This document shows positions 47,517 to 61,100 of a stretch of DNA of 64,000 nt, piece by piece. Source of the DNA: Copromyces sp. CBS 386.78 (lineage: Eukaryota; Ascomycota; Sordariomycetes; Sordariales; Sordariaceae); NCBI GenBank assembly GCA_030685235.1, contig MU839171.1, positions 1-64,000 of the forward strand. The letters run 5' to 3'. The first letter of the stretch is position 1. Each line of letters opens with the position of its first letter. The translations under genes were made by a program, and so were the position numbers. Under the pieces are notes generated by a model. It had not been told where the DNA came from and made no database searches. It was given only the letters and a program-made list of their open reading frames with translations.

Positions 47517-50500
47517 CTACTCATCATCCCCATCTTCTTCTGCGTCATCCTCCTCCTCCTCCTCATCCTCAGAAACTTCCCCGCCAAGCTTCTTGAGTTG
47601 TTCCTGTACAACAAACAAACAATGTCAGTCCATATAGTCCAAAGGCAACACTCCAGGTGCAGGAGGCTTAAATTGGGGGGATTTACCTTATACCTCTGCC
47701 TCTTCTCCTCCAAATCATCAAACAAAAGCAACAAATCGTCCCGCTCGCTCTGCGCATTTTTGAGTTCTTCCTCCATCTTCTTTTCCACCTCCTTCTCGGC
47801 CTCCTTCTTGGCCTTCTCGACCGCCCCCTCGACGGCCTTGGCCACAGCGTCGGCCACCGCCTTGGCAACAGCTTCTTCCCTTTCTTTTTCGAGTTGTTGT
47901 TGAAGGGAGGTGAGGGCGTCTTCCTTTTCTTTTTGGAGACGGGTTTCGGTTTCCTTTGCCTTCACTTCAGCTGCCGCTGCTGCCGCCTTAGCCTTCTCGG
48001 CCTCGGCCTTGGTGTCTGCTTCGTCAGTCGTATCGTTAGAGGTATCCTTGGTAGTCTCAAGTTCCTTCCTAACTTCCTCAACGGCCTTCTTAGCAGCCTC
48101 CTCCTTCTCCTTCTCCAACCGCTCCTTCGTCTCCGTGAACTCTTCTCTGTTTTTCTTCAACGTCTTCTCCACCTCCGCAATCGCATCCTCCTTCTCTCTC
48201 AGTGTCTTCTCCACAGTCTCCAAACTCTCTTCCTTCTCTGTAAGTAATCTCTCCACTTCCTCCTTGTCCTCCTCAGCAACCTTCAGCTTCTGTTCAAGCT
48301 CCTCCAATTTCTCCGAAGTGGTCTTAGCGGCCTTCTCCGCCTCAGCCAACTTCCTCTCCGCGGCACTCAGCGCGTCACCAGTCGTGGACAGATTAGTTTC
48401 CAATTCCTTGACCTTGCTCTCGCCGTCCGTCCGGGCCTTGGTCGCCTTCATCAAATCAACCTCCATCCGACTGATCGTCGCCTTCAAATCAGCCTTCTCG
48501 GCTTCGAAGCGGCGGCTAGCGCGCTCGGTTTCTTGCTCGGCGGTTTTGCGGGCGGTTTCGATTTGCTGGGTGAGCTGCCCCTTTTCAGTGCGGTGGTCGC
48601 GCTGAAGGGACTCGAGTTTGGTCTGGTGCTCGCGCTTCAGGGACTCGATCTGGGTGGCGTGCTGCTTGGTCAGCTCGTCCTCCTTGTTCTTGGCTTCGCG
48701 GCGGGCTGCCTCGAGGAGTTTTCGGCTTTCGTCCTCCTTGGTGCGAAGATCCTTGGCGAGTTTGTTGAGCTCTTGCTCGTGGGCGCGCTGGAGGCCGTCA
48801 TTAACAGTCTTGAGCCGAGCCGCCTCCGCTCGCGAACGCTGGTGTTCGGCTTGCTCCTTGGCGAGGTTCTGCTTGAGTGTCGCGACAAGCGCTTCGATGT
48901 TTTGGATTGCGTGATCTTTGGCGCCCAGCTGCACGCGCATGTGCTCGACGGCTTCGTTGGCGCGGTGCACATCGGACGCTGTTTGTTCCTTGGTGCGTCG
49001 GTGGTCTGCTTGTTCCTGCCCCAGCTGCGAGGTGAGGCTGGCCTTCTCGGCGGCAAAGTCTTCGAGCGCTCGGTCCTTTTCCTCGAGCTGGGCGCGCAGC
49101 GAGTCGACGAGCTCGCGCGAGATGCCCTTTTGCACGCCGTTGGTAATGACGGAGATCTCAAGCCCCGGATCGCGGTCGATGGCCCGGATGATGCGGCTGT
49201 AGTTATCCTTGAAGAACTCGACGAAGGTGTCGTCCAGGTACACGTCGGGAAGCTTCTGATCGAGGCTGAGGTCGAGTTTTTGGGGGAGAATCTCGTAGTC
49301 TCTCATTAAGGGGTAGGAGCGTAGCCTGGTTAGCTTGTCCACGTAGCGGTCGCGGCCCATGCGGGACATGACCATCTCGCGCACCTTGGCGCGGGGGACG
49401 GGTGAGTCTTTGGTTGAGAACTCGTACACGACACCGATCAGCATGGCACTGAGGCCTTGCACGATGATGTCGCCGTTGGGGTTCTCCACGGCCGCTTGGA
49501 TGAGCCCCTGGAGGTTGGTGAACTCCCCTAGGAAATCGTTAACCGCGTCCAGGTCGTCGAACAGCCAGCAGAGGAGGAGCTGTAGATAGCCGATGATGAC
49601 ACGAGGGTCATCGTTCCTGGCTACGCTTCTGAGAAGATGGGACGCAACGGTTTGAATACTTGTAACCACTTCTTCGCCACTGGCTTCGTCTCCCTCGGTA
49701 ACCTCCATGGCCAGATGCTTCGTTGCGGGATTTTCATGAACCAGATGAAGCATGAGCACAGCGGCGAACCAATACCTATACGGATCTGCCGTGACCTGCT
49801 CTGGCACTGGCTGAAGCAACGTTGTGAAGATATTGGTAAGCTCATCGGCCTGCATCTTGTGGCCTTGGATAGCTCTAGTTAGGAAATGCTTCCGGATCTC
49901 CTCATGGTTGTTGAAGTAGGCCTTTAGACAATTGCAGGCGGCCATGCGCAAATCAAACTCCATCAGAGAGTTGACGGCCAAGATCAGATCCAGTAGACCG
50001 TCAATAACATAGACCTTGGGCACCCCGTTCGCGTGAGGAGCTTGACCGTTCATTGCTGGGTTAGCAAGTGGAGAGGGAACCTCCTGCCCGGCGAATCTCT
50101 CTTGTAGCCTGGCATTACCACGTATCATGTCTGCGCAAGCCGCGAGGGCTTCCGCTCTTATGGGAAGGTCAACGCCAAAGGTAAATCCCAGCTGGAGAGT
50201 ATTTTCAAGTACACGATCGTTCAGGAATGCGATCTGGTTCGCAGGGGTTCCGGCCGCGCCAGGGACCAAAAACAGACGTATCAGCGCAAGCAAAGCATAG
50301 ATGTTCCTGTTTCGCTGCTCCTCAGCCCACTGCGCAACCTCCTCCCCGTCTGTGCTGCCCTTGTAGGCACTTCTTAATAGCTCTGCAAGTCGTTTGATGA
50401 ATCCCATCTCTCTGACATTGGACTGGTTGGACGAGTTGAGACGAAGCAGGTTCGCCAGCAAGATCAAGCAATCCTCCACCACCCTTGCGCCATCGACGAG

Positions 50501-51133
50501 ACCTCCCTCATTGGTGATGATGTCGAATATGCGCTCGAATCCTTTCTCGAATGCCACCAGCTTCTGGATATCCACGGATTCGGCGGTAAGGTCGATTAGC
50601 AGACTGATGGCAGCATCCCGGACCGCCTCTCGCCTGTCGTCGAGCACGGCAACCAGCCTAGGGATGCCCAGGGGCGCAACGAGGACACATTCTTCGGTTC
50701 TCTCTGTTCGGGCAAAGTGTATGTGGGAGAGCAGCTGGAGCGAGTAGAGGCGCGAGTAGAAGTCGGTCGTGTCGAGCAGGTCGAGCAGTAAGGTAATGTT
50801 CTCCTGGCGCTGGGTGAACTCGTCGGCGAGCCATAGCGCAATCTCCTCTGAAGCTTCGGGGCTGTCTTCGTTGGGGCTGAAGAGCATCAGCAGCGTCTCG
50901 AGGACGACCTTGACCGTGTCGACATCCTCGCCATCTCTGCTCAAGCTCCCAATGAGGCTTCGTAGCGCGCCAGAGGCAACCGAGGCCGGGTACTGCTTGG
51001 AGAAGCTGCGCAGGCCGAGGATGGCGGCGCGACGGTCTTCGAGGAGGGTTGCGGTGTTGAGGCGGCCGCTGAGGACGGCAATGGTTTCGCTCACCGACTG
51101 CTTGGCCGGGGCAGCCGTAATGGTCGAGAACAT
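47517..51133 (-). CDS. USO1: Vesicle-tethering protein USO1/p115
   Basis: A long dimeric golgin-type tether that captures ER-derived COPII vesicles at the Golgi, recruited by Rab1/Ypt1. Two exons on the minus strand: 51133-47687 and 47603-47517, with an 83-nt intron (GTAAAT...CAG); 1,177 residues. The N-terminal half (about 1-640) is the armadillo-like globular head, ending near a YLDDTFVEFFKDNY motif. From about 650 to 1140 the sequence is an almost continuous heptad coiled coil, rich in Glu, Lys, Ala and Gln. The last exon encodes a hinge (EQLKKLGGEVS) and a strongly acidic C-terminus ending DGDDE, as in p115. Without the intron the frame would run on into an unrelated tail to 47372; splicing restores the acidic end. 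It is divergent from RAT1. Confidence 0.95.
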
Positions 51134-52286
51134 GTTCGAGGATAGAGGTGGTGGACTAGGTTATTAGATGCCATGGAGGATCATGGTGTATGGCGGGGTG
51201 GGCGCATGCTAGATGCCGGTCGAGGTGAGAGGTAGGATCCCGTCACCTCTTGCGTCGTCAGGTGTCAGGACGGGAGTCAGGGGTAGGTACCTGTGTGGTC
51301 CCCTGGTTGCTTGTTGACAACGGTGAACTGGGAGGTGCCGCTGCAGTATGTAGAGCGCTGCAAGTTACAAGGGCCAAGTACCTCTACGTACGCTATAGCA
51401 ATTCTTGTCTGGTGCAGAGGTAATTGTTGAGGTGGGATCTACCTGGACACAACGCTTGAAAAATGGGGTCCATGGAACGGACAGGTGTTCCCCTCAGACG
51501 GAAAGTCCAGACCGCACAACAATTGGCATTCAACCTTGTTACGGGGCTGAAAGTTACCTGATGTAATGCTACGGTCTCTTGAGCCTCAGAATCGTGTACC
51601 TTTACGGTTCTTGCGCCCCAGTCGTACCTTGCTCTGTTAGTCATGCGACATGGCGATAAATCGATAACAGGCTACTGTGGCGGTGTTATTGGCCTTATCA
51701 GTCCTTATCGCGCCCTTGCCGCCTGGTCTTGGCACTCGTTGAACCCTTGAATTCTTTCCCGGATGTCAGAGCTCGCGTTCCGGTCCCGTCATTCTTTCCC
51801 CAGTTCATCCCACACCATCACCACTTCTGCAATCGCTCTTATCCAACGGGCGTTGCTACAAGGACCGCTTCCCTTTGTCAACTTCAACCCGTTTTCTACC
51901 AGTAGGGTTTTTGACGGGAAGACGTGTTCTCAGGAGCTGCACCTTTCCTACAGTGCGCTTCCAGGTGAACCTTCAGTTGGTGGTTCCCATTCGGTCAACT
52001 TGCCAGTGTTGTGCATCATCGATTGTTGCCGACCGATTCTTTCGACCGATCCTATCATACCTCTTCTCCCATCGCTATCTTTCTCTTCGCTCCCCGTCGA
52101 TGCGAATTGAACAACCTACGCTCTCTCCCAGAATCGCTATTTGTTTCAGCGACTACCTCCGATCTTGCTCGCGACACACAGCGGCCATTGCTAGCTAGTT
52201 TCGCGACAACTACCTATCCTAAAAACTACATACAAATACCGTCCCTACAAGTGCTATTCGTGTGACCACTCGATCGCCTTTGCAAG
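51134..52286. other. Divergent intergenic region between USO1 and RAT1
   Basis: 1.15 kb shared by two promoters. The right part (about 51760-52280) is pyrimidine-rich on the plus strand, consistent with the RAT1 leader. Frames at 51763-52110 and 51875-52198 overlap and show no domain. Confidence 0.65.
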
Positions 52287-55200
52287 ATGGGTATTCCGGC
52301 GGCTTTCAGGTGGCTGTCCACCAAGTATCCCAAGATCATCTCGCCCGTCGTCGAGGATCAGCCGATTACTATGCCCGATGGCACCGTCATCCCTGTTGAC
52401 TGCACCAAGCCGAATCCCAATGGCGAGGAGTTTGACAACTTGTATCTCGACATGAACGGTATCGTCCATCCTTGCTCCCATCCCGAGGACCGCCCTGCGC
52501 CCAAGGATGAGGAAGAGATGATGGTCGAGGTTTTCAAGTACACCGATCGCGTGGTCAACATGGTTCGCCCGCGGAAGCTCCTTATGATTGCTGTTGGTGA
52601 GTGCCTCTCTTGTTGCAACATTCCTGTCACTCTGCTTTGATCTCAGAAACGAACTAACATAATGTCACCACAGATGGCGTTGCCCCCAGAGCCAAAATGA
52701 ACCAGCAACGATCCAGACGATTCCGTGCTGCCCGCGAAGCCATGGAAAAGGAGGAAGACAAGCAAAAATTTATTGAATTGCTCAAGAAGCAAAATGGCAA
52801 CAAGATCCAACAGGAAGAATCCGTCGAGACCGTCGTCAAGAAGGCCTTCGATTCCAACTCCATCACTCCCGGTACACCCTTCATGGACATCCTCGCTGCC
52901 AGTCTCAAGTATTGGTGCTCGTACAAGCTGAATACCGATCCTGCCTGGGCCAACATGAAGGTCATTATCTCAGACGCCACTGTTCCGGGTGAGGGTGAAC
53001 ACAAGATCATGGAGTTCGTCCGTTCCCAGCGTGGCTCCCCTAACCATGACCCCAATACTCGGCATGTCATCTACGGACTTGACGCCGATCTTATCATGCT
53101 TGGCTTAGCCACGCACGAGCCCCATTTCCGTGTATTGCGTGAGGATGTCTTTGCCCAAGACAGCAGGCCGAGACTATGCAAGATCTGTGGCCAAAAGGGA
53201 CATGACGCCATGAACTGCAAGGGTGAGGCAAAGGAGAAAAATGGCGAGTTCGACGAGAAGGACGCGGTCGTTCCTCTCAAGCCCTTTATTTGGCTCCACG
53301 TTTCCATCCTTCGTGAGTACCTTGCTATTGAACTTGATGTCCCTGGCCTTCCCTTCCAGTTCAACTTGGAGAGGGCCATCGACGATTGGGTCTTCATGTG
53401 CTTCTTTGTCGGAAACGATTTCTTGCCTCACTTGCCTGCATTGGAGATCAGGGAGAACGGGATTGATACCCTTACCGCGATTTGGAAAGATAACTTGCCC
53501 GTAATGGGCGGATACTTGACCAAAGATGGCCAAGCGGACCTTGAACGCGTCCAGTACATCATGGCCGGCTTGGCCAAGCAAGAGGATGCCATTTTCAGGA
53601 GGAGAAAGGAGGCCGAAGACCGACGAGAGGCCGGTTTCAAGAGACGCAAGCTTGCCGACGAGGCCCGCCAAAGGCGAGCCCAGGGCAGCAGGCAAATACG
53701 CCAAGCGGCTGAGAACAGTGGTCCGCCAGCTGGGTTTTCTTTCCACAAGATCAACGAGTTTCCGGGCAAGGTACCGCAACCTTCAATCACTCATGACATG
53801 GTGGTGAACCGCCAGGCGGTTGACCAGGCCAATGTTGCCAACAAGAGTGCCGCTAGTGTGCTCAAGGATCAACTCAAGAGCATGATGGCGCAAGGAACGA
53901 GCACGCCAGAAACGGGTGCCGAGTCTACCGAGACTCCTGCTGAAACTGCTGCGGCTCCGGAGGCTGCTGCCACCGAGGAGCAAGCTGCTCTCCCAACAGC
54001 CCTTGGAAAGAGAAAGGCCGAGCTTATCGAAGATGCTGCCACCGGCCCTGAGGCGAGCAGTTCCGAGGTGACCGAGGTCAGCGAGAATGATGCTGAGCCT
54101 AATGATTCTGTCAGGCTGTGGGAAGAGGGATACGCGGACCGGTACTATGAGCAGAAGTTCAAGGTTGACCGTAAGGACATCGACTTCCGTCACAAGGTTG
54201 GTCGTGCTTATGCCGAAGGTCTTGCCTGGGTTTTGGAGTACTATTTCCAGGGCTGCCCCTCATGGGAGTGGTACTACCCCTACCACTACGCCCCGTTCGC
54301 TGCGGACTTTGTTGATCTTGGCGAGATGGAGATCAAGTTTGAGAAAGGCAGAATCTCGCGGCCCTTTGAGCAGCTCATGAGCGTTCTTCCGGCCGCGTCT
54401 CGCCACGCTATTCCTGAGGTGTTTCACCCTTTGATGACTGAGGAGGACAGTGAGATCATTGATTTCTACCCCGAGGAGTTTGAGATCGATCTCAACGGCA
54501 AGAAGATGGCTTGGCAGGGTGTCGCGCTCCTTCCGTTCATCGACATGCCCCGTCTATTGTCTGCCATGGAGACCAAAACCCATCTCTTGAGCCCAGAAGA
54601 TCAACTCCGAAACACACCGGGCAAGGACTTCCTACTCTTGTCTGATTCTCACCCAACACTGTATGAACACATCACGAGCCAATTCTATTCAAAGAAGCAG
54701 GGCGCCACCAAGTTCGAGCTGGATCCCACCAAGAGTGCTGGCCTCTCTGGTTCGGTCGAGAAGATTGACGGCTATGTGCCTCACGGATCGCTGGTTTACC
54801 CGTTGAGCAGAGCCTCGATGCCCGACGTGGACTACGATCGCTCACTCATGGTCTACTACTTTTTCCCTGATTGCTCGCATACGCACAAGTCGATGCTCCT
54901 TAGAGGGGTGCAGATGCCCACACCGGCTTTGACTCGCAGCGATATCGATATCCTGAAGGGCAAGGCATCACGCTCGGGAAGAAGCTACGGAGGTGTACCG
55001 CTGAGCAACAAGGGCTACAGTGGAAGGAACGAGCCTATCAACTACGGACCTGGCGGTGGTTATCAGGGAGGACGCGGCCGCGGCGGTTACCAAGGCGGAG
55101 GAGGACGCGGTGGCGGCAGGGGAGGAGGATATGGTGGAAGCGGCGGCGGCTACCAGGGCAATGGTGGCGGTTATCACAACGGTGGTAACAACGGCGGCGG

Positions 55201-55603
55201 ATACGGTGGTCAACCACGGGACTCATATGGTCCTCCCCCCGGCTGGCAGCCTCCCCCTCCCCCTGGACTTGCCGGATTCGGAGTTGGACCTCCTCCGCCT
55301 CCGCCTGGTGCCGCCTATGGCGGTGCTCCCGGTGCTGGTGGATACGGCGGCGGCGGTTATGGCAACAGTCGCGGAGGCTATCAAGACAACAGATATGCAC
55401 TTCCACCTCCTCCGCCGCAAGGCGCGTATCAGGGTCAGGGACAGCAGTACGGTCAGGGCGGTGGCCGCGGCGGCTACCAAGGCCAGGGTAACCAGTACAG
55501 GGGACCTCCGCGTCAGGATCGCGGATATGACAACCGTGGAGGTTACGGCGGCGGCGGCGGCGGTGGATATCGTGGCGGCGGTGACAACCGGGGGTATAGG
55601 TAG
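52287..55603 (+). CDS. RAT1: Nuclear 5'-3' exoribonuclease RAT1/XRN2
   Basis: A processive 5'-3' RNA exonuclease of the nucleus: it ends RNA polymerase II transcription (torpedo mechanism) and trims rRNA and snoRNA. Two exons, 52287-52596 and 52674-55603 (77-nt intron, GTGAGT...CAG), 1,079 residues. The XRN N-terminal catalytic domain shows [11 protein letters not shown] (D55), [17 protein letters not shown] (about 104-120), [13 protein letters not shown] (about 203-216), [12 protein letters not shown] (about 239-250) and the [10 protein letters not shown] block (about 346-356). A CCHC knuckle [14 protein letters not shown] lies near 270-284, typical of RAT1 rather than cytoplasmic XRN1. A Lys/Arg-rich region is followed by the conserved [13 protein letters not shown] block (about nt 54268). 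Residues from about 868 on are Gly/Arg/Tyr/Pro-rich (RGG-like), disordered and poorly conserved. Neurospora calls this gene exr-1. Confidence 0.97.
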
Positions 55604-57776
55604 AGCGCAGCGATGATGAGTGCTAGGGACTAGCGGAGGAAAGAGCAGTATGGCAGTTAAATGCCAAAGCGGAGTTGATTAGGACATTGTTTTCGTTCCT
55701 TTTTTCTTGTGTTGATTGTATAGATGGGTTTTCGTCTCAGGCAGGTTATTGGTCTCAATGTCAAATCAAGAGTTGGTAATTTGCACTTTAAAATCCGTAA
55801 ATTATTTCTGGGGGTGTAGCATATAAGACGAAAGGGACGAAGAGTCCCTACTTAGCGAAGACAAACTTCTCAGATGATTTTTCATGCCTAAGAGAACAGA
55901 TGACGGGTGTACGTCGATGGCTCACTAAATTAGACCCATCTCAAAGGTTCTTATGTTTAGGAGTCTGGGTCTGAGACGATTGGGTAGGTATGTATTTTGC
56001 AAATTCGTGGAAGATTTGAAGATTCCCAAAAGTTTAGATCATAGGACTTGCCTTCTACTTGGCATTTTTGTGTAGGATGGAAGTCAAGCAAATAGTTTGT
56101 AGGTACCACGTAATAGTCTCCTTTCATTCTCAGTTTTTCCCACCCCCCCTATCATTCAGTTTTTGCGAGTCTTGGAACTCCAGGGATCGGAGTATGACAT
56201 GATATGATGATGTGAAGCTTATAAAAGCGGTGGTGAGCCTTATGGACGACAAGCACGGGGTATTTGATGCCCAAGACAACCAAAAGAGGAAATGATTGTA
56301 TTAAGACGGTGTAAAGCTTCTGAGCCTCAGGGTTTGAGAAGTGGTGTGCGTGGAGCTATTCTAGTGTCTTGTCTGCAAGGGCTCGTACTCGTATGCTGGT
56401 ATGTGTCAAATGGTATGCGGGCACCGTCGTAGATTCAGGAACCAGATGCAGGAACGAACAGGAGTTTTGGAGTCAAAGAAAGTGGACGTTCGGGAAGGGA
56501 AACTAGGTTAGTAAGCATTGACACGCGGCTGTTACGGCGTTTGTTTGAAGACAATCTGATGTGATAATGCATGGAAGCTGAGACTGTGAGACGTCTTCTT
56601 CACATTGTCTTTGTTTAAACTCGGACTCGGCAGTCGAGGAACGAGTTTGACGAATTGAGAACTCGGATTCGGTAAATCGAATTGAATCAACATCCCTTCA
56701 GCTCTGTTTGCTGTCGGTTGTGTCTGTCTGTCTGTCTGTCATCTCCTTTTTCTTTTCTTTGATGAAGTGAATGAATGGATGGGCAATGTTCCTGGTACGG
56801 CTCAGCTGGATAGTCCACAGATGGAACGCCTGTCCATGTCCCATGTCCTGCCGTTTGGTTGTGATGATCGATGGGCAGCTGTGGGTGATGGATAAATTCT
56901 TACAATGTGTGTAGTGGCATGGGAAGATGGAACGTCTCTGTTTGACGATTAGTTGAGAAGGTGCAAAGTTGGAACATGGAAGTCCATCTTGCTTCCGTTG
57001 TCCATATCAAATGGGACCAAGAAAGATGGCAAGAATGGACGAACATGAGGAAACCGACGGGGATCTTTTGGTGTTCCGGGCACTTTCAGGTTGTTCAGGG
57101 GTTTGGGCCCCCGTGGAGGACGAAAGCCCCCAGGGTCCCCACCCCCGATTTTGGTCTTCAGCTTCTTGGTCGGCCCCACTTTGCATCCTCCAGTTAGAGA
57201 CACACGCACACACACACGGCAGGACACACTCTTGACACTCGAGGGAATTGCAGTGCTATCGTGCTTTCTGAAGAGCCGGAAAGGAAGGCACGAAGCCCAA
57301 GGTCAACACACGGGGTGTACGCTGTTCAAATCCAATTGGACGGGAGTAGAGAGAACTGAAGGTAAAGAATCCCCATCAGCTTCCATATCCTACCTACCTA
57401 AGGTATCTTATCTGGCTGACGGGACGTTCCAAGTGGATGAAGGTGCCAGGAGTTAAAAGCACGGGTACACACCAGGCTAACCACAAAGTCACGGTCCCTA
57501 CCTAGACTTAGTCCAGTGCCTCTGTTCAGTGCCTCCAGTGCCTCCACCTCCACCGCCCTCGCTCGTCTCGTCTCGTCTCCCTCGCTTCGCTTGTCCCACG
57601 TTGTTCCCGTTGCCGCTGCCCGTAAGGTTCCAGTTGTGTTGGGCCAGTAGCAGAAAGGTAGCCAGAACGGCCACACCTACCCACGACACCAACACCCGAC
57701 CACCAACCAACCCACGGCCGCCGCGTCCCATCACGCACCCGCCGCCGCCGCCGCCCTCGCCGCCGCCGACCACCAC

Positions 57777-57820
<44 letters not shown>

Positions 57821-58142
57821 ACTGCGTCAGTCACCAACTGCAGGGCGTCGCCGATAACATACACAACACACTCCTTCCGTTCCGACCGCCCCCTTTCCGC
57901 CCGCTCACCACCAACCCCGAGAGTGAGGCTGGTTGCGACAGGGGATAGACAGTAGATACCTCCACTCGCCTCGAGGTACTCCCACTGAACAACAGCACCT
58001 TCCAGTTGTGCCAAGAAGCCCGTACTGCGCGGCTCGGGCAGTCCTGGCAGTCGACAACACGACCGACACCGCAGAACCCCATCATGAGAAGACACCGGTC
58101 CGCCCCTCTCTTTGCTTGCGCTCCCGCCCTCTTCACCACACA
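55604..58142. other. Long intergenic region with microsatellites, upstream of the RasGAP gene
   Basis: 2.5 kb with no supported gene. It contains a TCTG-type microsatellite (about 56723-56740), a CA-rich run (about 57200-57218), a GCC-rich run (about 57739-57770) and a (CGA) run (57778-57821). Long open frames on both strands at about 57500-58440 come from these repeats and from base skew. The last part is C-rich and is probably the RasGAP leader. Confidence 0.6.
57778..57821. repeat. (CGA)n microsatellite, about 14 units
   Basis: A perfect run of CGA triplets (CGACGACGACGACGACGA...), 44 bp, just downstream of a GCC-rich tract. It lies about 320 bp before the RasGAP start codon and so is probably in the promoter or leader. 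Confidence 0.95.
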
Positions 58143-61100
58143 ATGAACGGCGACACGGGCCTGGTCGGTGGCCTGGTCGAGAGGCTCGCAACCAGGGTAC
58201 GTTTCCCTTGCCATCACAACCAAATATCTGCTGACCGAGACGCCCATTGCCGTGTCTATCTAGCTTCCTCATCGCACCGGTGCTCCTGCCCAGGATCTCT
58301 ACCACGACGACATCATCTCCATCACCCGCTCCACCCTCATTAGGGTCAGCTCCGGCTCCGTCAACCTCGTCCTCGACTCCCTTCTTGGTCTCCTCGAGGA
58401 CCTTGCCCGCCCATACCGGTCCATTTTCAACCATCCGCCTCTTGTCCTTTTATCCGAAATCTACACTCTCGAATTGATCGCCGACTGTTGCGCCAGCCAT
58501 TGGGGCCCCTCTCACACAGAAAATGGCCTCGGAGATAGCTATGCGCTCTCTTCTTCCCAGCGTGCTGCCTTGCCTACCCCCCAGCCTCTAGACGAGGTCC
58601 TGGTCCGCCGCATCTTTGAGGTCATCAAGCTCCTGTTCGATCCTTATCCCGATGGCTATACATTACCCGCCAAGACGCTCCTTGACGAGACCACCGCCAA
58701 ACCGGCTGCCGTCCGTCTCCCTGACGAGGTTATGCGTACCCCTGTCTCCACGCCCTCCAACGAACCCTTAGAAAGCAGCCACTTGCTGCAGCTTCATGCC
58801 ACGGCCATTGAAGCCCACGTCAAGACCATTGTCGAATTTGTCACGGCGTCCAGCTGGTCGGCCTCTTTTGCTTACTTCAGGAACACCATATATAGTGCCC
58901 GTCAGGTGGTACCTGGCCAGGGCACGCCGATACCCAATGCCGCCGCTGCCGAGGAAGAAAGGTCGGCTCTCATTGTTTTGAGGCTGATGGCGTCTTTTTG
59001 GGTCGACATCCACAAACTCCACTCGGTTATCGCCGAGTTCAATTCCAGCTGGTTATCATCTCGAAAAAGCTTCCAGAATGCTATCGCCGTCGTCACTCCT
59101 TTGCTTATAACCCGGTGGCTGGAGAGATATCCCAATGAATTTGTGCAGCTGCACATGGGTCGCAAACGCCACGACAATGCGCCCGATACACTTTTCGATT
59201 ATGCCCAAAACGGCAGCAACGACAATGCCAGGAGAAGGGGCCTTCTATATCCTCTGATGACGGCGCTGCTGCTTCTCCTGCCCGACGTATTTGACGTTGC
59301 CAGTAATTTGCGCGAATCCAAGAGCACAAGCATGGCCAAAAAGAAGCATTTCCTCGAAGAACGGAGAAGAGCCCTTAGAAACCGAAACGAAGTGTCCGTT
59401 TACTGTCTCGTATACCTGCTACGCGCCGCGCGACACTTCGATCCCGACTGCGATTTGGGCCTTGCGAGTTATGCTTCGGACGTCCAGGATGATGTGCGCG
59501 ATTCCGTATTTCGACGCTATGGCCTTGGCCCGGATGGCATATTCTTCGAGCAGGACATCATGACAGCATCGTTCGTGAGCCTCGCGCACCTAAGCTTCGA
59601 AAGTTGCGTCGACTCTCTTGTGGACCAGTGTCTCACGCCGTCAGCGCCGCACATCTTCAAGATCGCCGTAATTCAGGCTTGCTCGCACTTCGCGAGGTTG
59701 GAGAAAAGCAGCGCGTACCAGCCATTGTTCACAAAGGCTTCGGCATTTGTTCAAGGGCAGCTAAATGTAAGCCTTCATTTATTTTCTGTTCAGGCCTACT
59801 TCTTTCGCTTTTTATTGACTTGAAAATAGGCCATGTCCATGCACCTTATCCAGGGCTATATTTTTGAAGACATTGCGCAGCGACAGCAGATTGAGAGCGC
59901 CTCCCTGGTTGACATGGTCTGCAATATTCTAAACTTCTTGGATGCGTCCCCCATGACGTTGTTTGAAGGCCCTCCTTATGAACTTAACGAGCGCGATCGA
60001 TTCTATCAGGAAAACCTGGAAGCCCTTATCTCATGCGTAGTTGCGCCAGACGAGGCAGTTAGGCGGCTTGGAACTAAAGTTGCCCAGCGCTTGTATGCCC
60101 ACGACGTGGTGCTTCAATCGTTGAGAACTTCGAAGAGGCTAGAAACCCCGGATTTTAAGCTGCGCTTCTGGCGGCTGACGTATGTTCCACCTCGTATCCT
60201 AGAGCTATCTTGTATCGTGATCGAGTTCGTAACTGACATCAACTTAACCGTACAGATCCGTCATCCTGATATCAATATGCGACAGAGCTGGCATGCCCGG
60301 TACTGCTCCTGGTCTTAAATCAGTCCTGGAGTATCTCGATTCGCGGTTAATGCTTCTGAAATCGATACCGGTAAGTAAGCTCCGATGCGGTCCTTAACAT
60401 CGCTAGCCGCTGACTGTTTATTTTATTTCATTTTGCTGCAGGAACTGGCTCAGGTTGCCGAAGACATTCCTGTAAGAACAGCGGCAGCCGCTAAGCTGGA
60501 AACCCTCTTCCTCGTGTCACTTTGCTCGGCGGAGATTGAAGTTTGTCAGATAGTGACATCTTGCATTGGAGCCTTCCTCGAAGAATGCAGCATCATCGAT
60601 GCTGCCGCACCTTCGGCATCGAAGCCCTCTCTGGCCCTCTTGCGAAATGCAGATATTTTCAGCGAGATCTCGTCACGGACTTTCAGGTTTACCGGCCTGG
60701 TTGCTTTCCAAAAGCGCAACAGAGGACTGCTACGGCGCTTGCAGTATCCCAGCGCCGGTATTCTGAATGCGTGGGAGACCGTATTCGAGAGGTGGCTTCA
60801 TTTGTCTAAGGATGTTTCTCTGACATCGGCCGAGTCCATGGGAGAAAGAGTTGTGGCTGAATGGCGCAACTACTCCGGGTTCTTAGCATCCTTGGGCGGA
60901 ATATGTACGGCTGAGCACGCCGCTACTCTTGAGGAGCCGGCAGTCGGTGGGTTGCGGTGGATTGACAGGCTGTCCTCTGACAACCACGAAGAACCTTTCC
61001 TCAATAGATACCTCAGGCTCAGTATCCAGCTCCTGGCTTGTACTAATGTTAGGATCCGGGAGACGATGAGGGAGATCCTCGCAACCGAAGTATCGCCTGC

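Noticed and set aside
47910..49309. Long plus-strand frames opposite USO1
   Set aside because: They are mirror images of the Glu/Lys-rich coiled coil (reverse reading gives Ser/Leu/Phe-rich frames), with no independent support.
57526..58434. 302-codon minus-strand frame upstream of and into the RasGAP gene
   Set aside because: It is kept open by CGA/GCC microsatellites and encodes homopolymer runs; it overlaps RasGAP exons 1 and 2 antisense.
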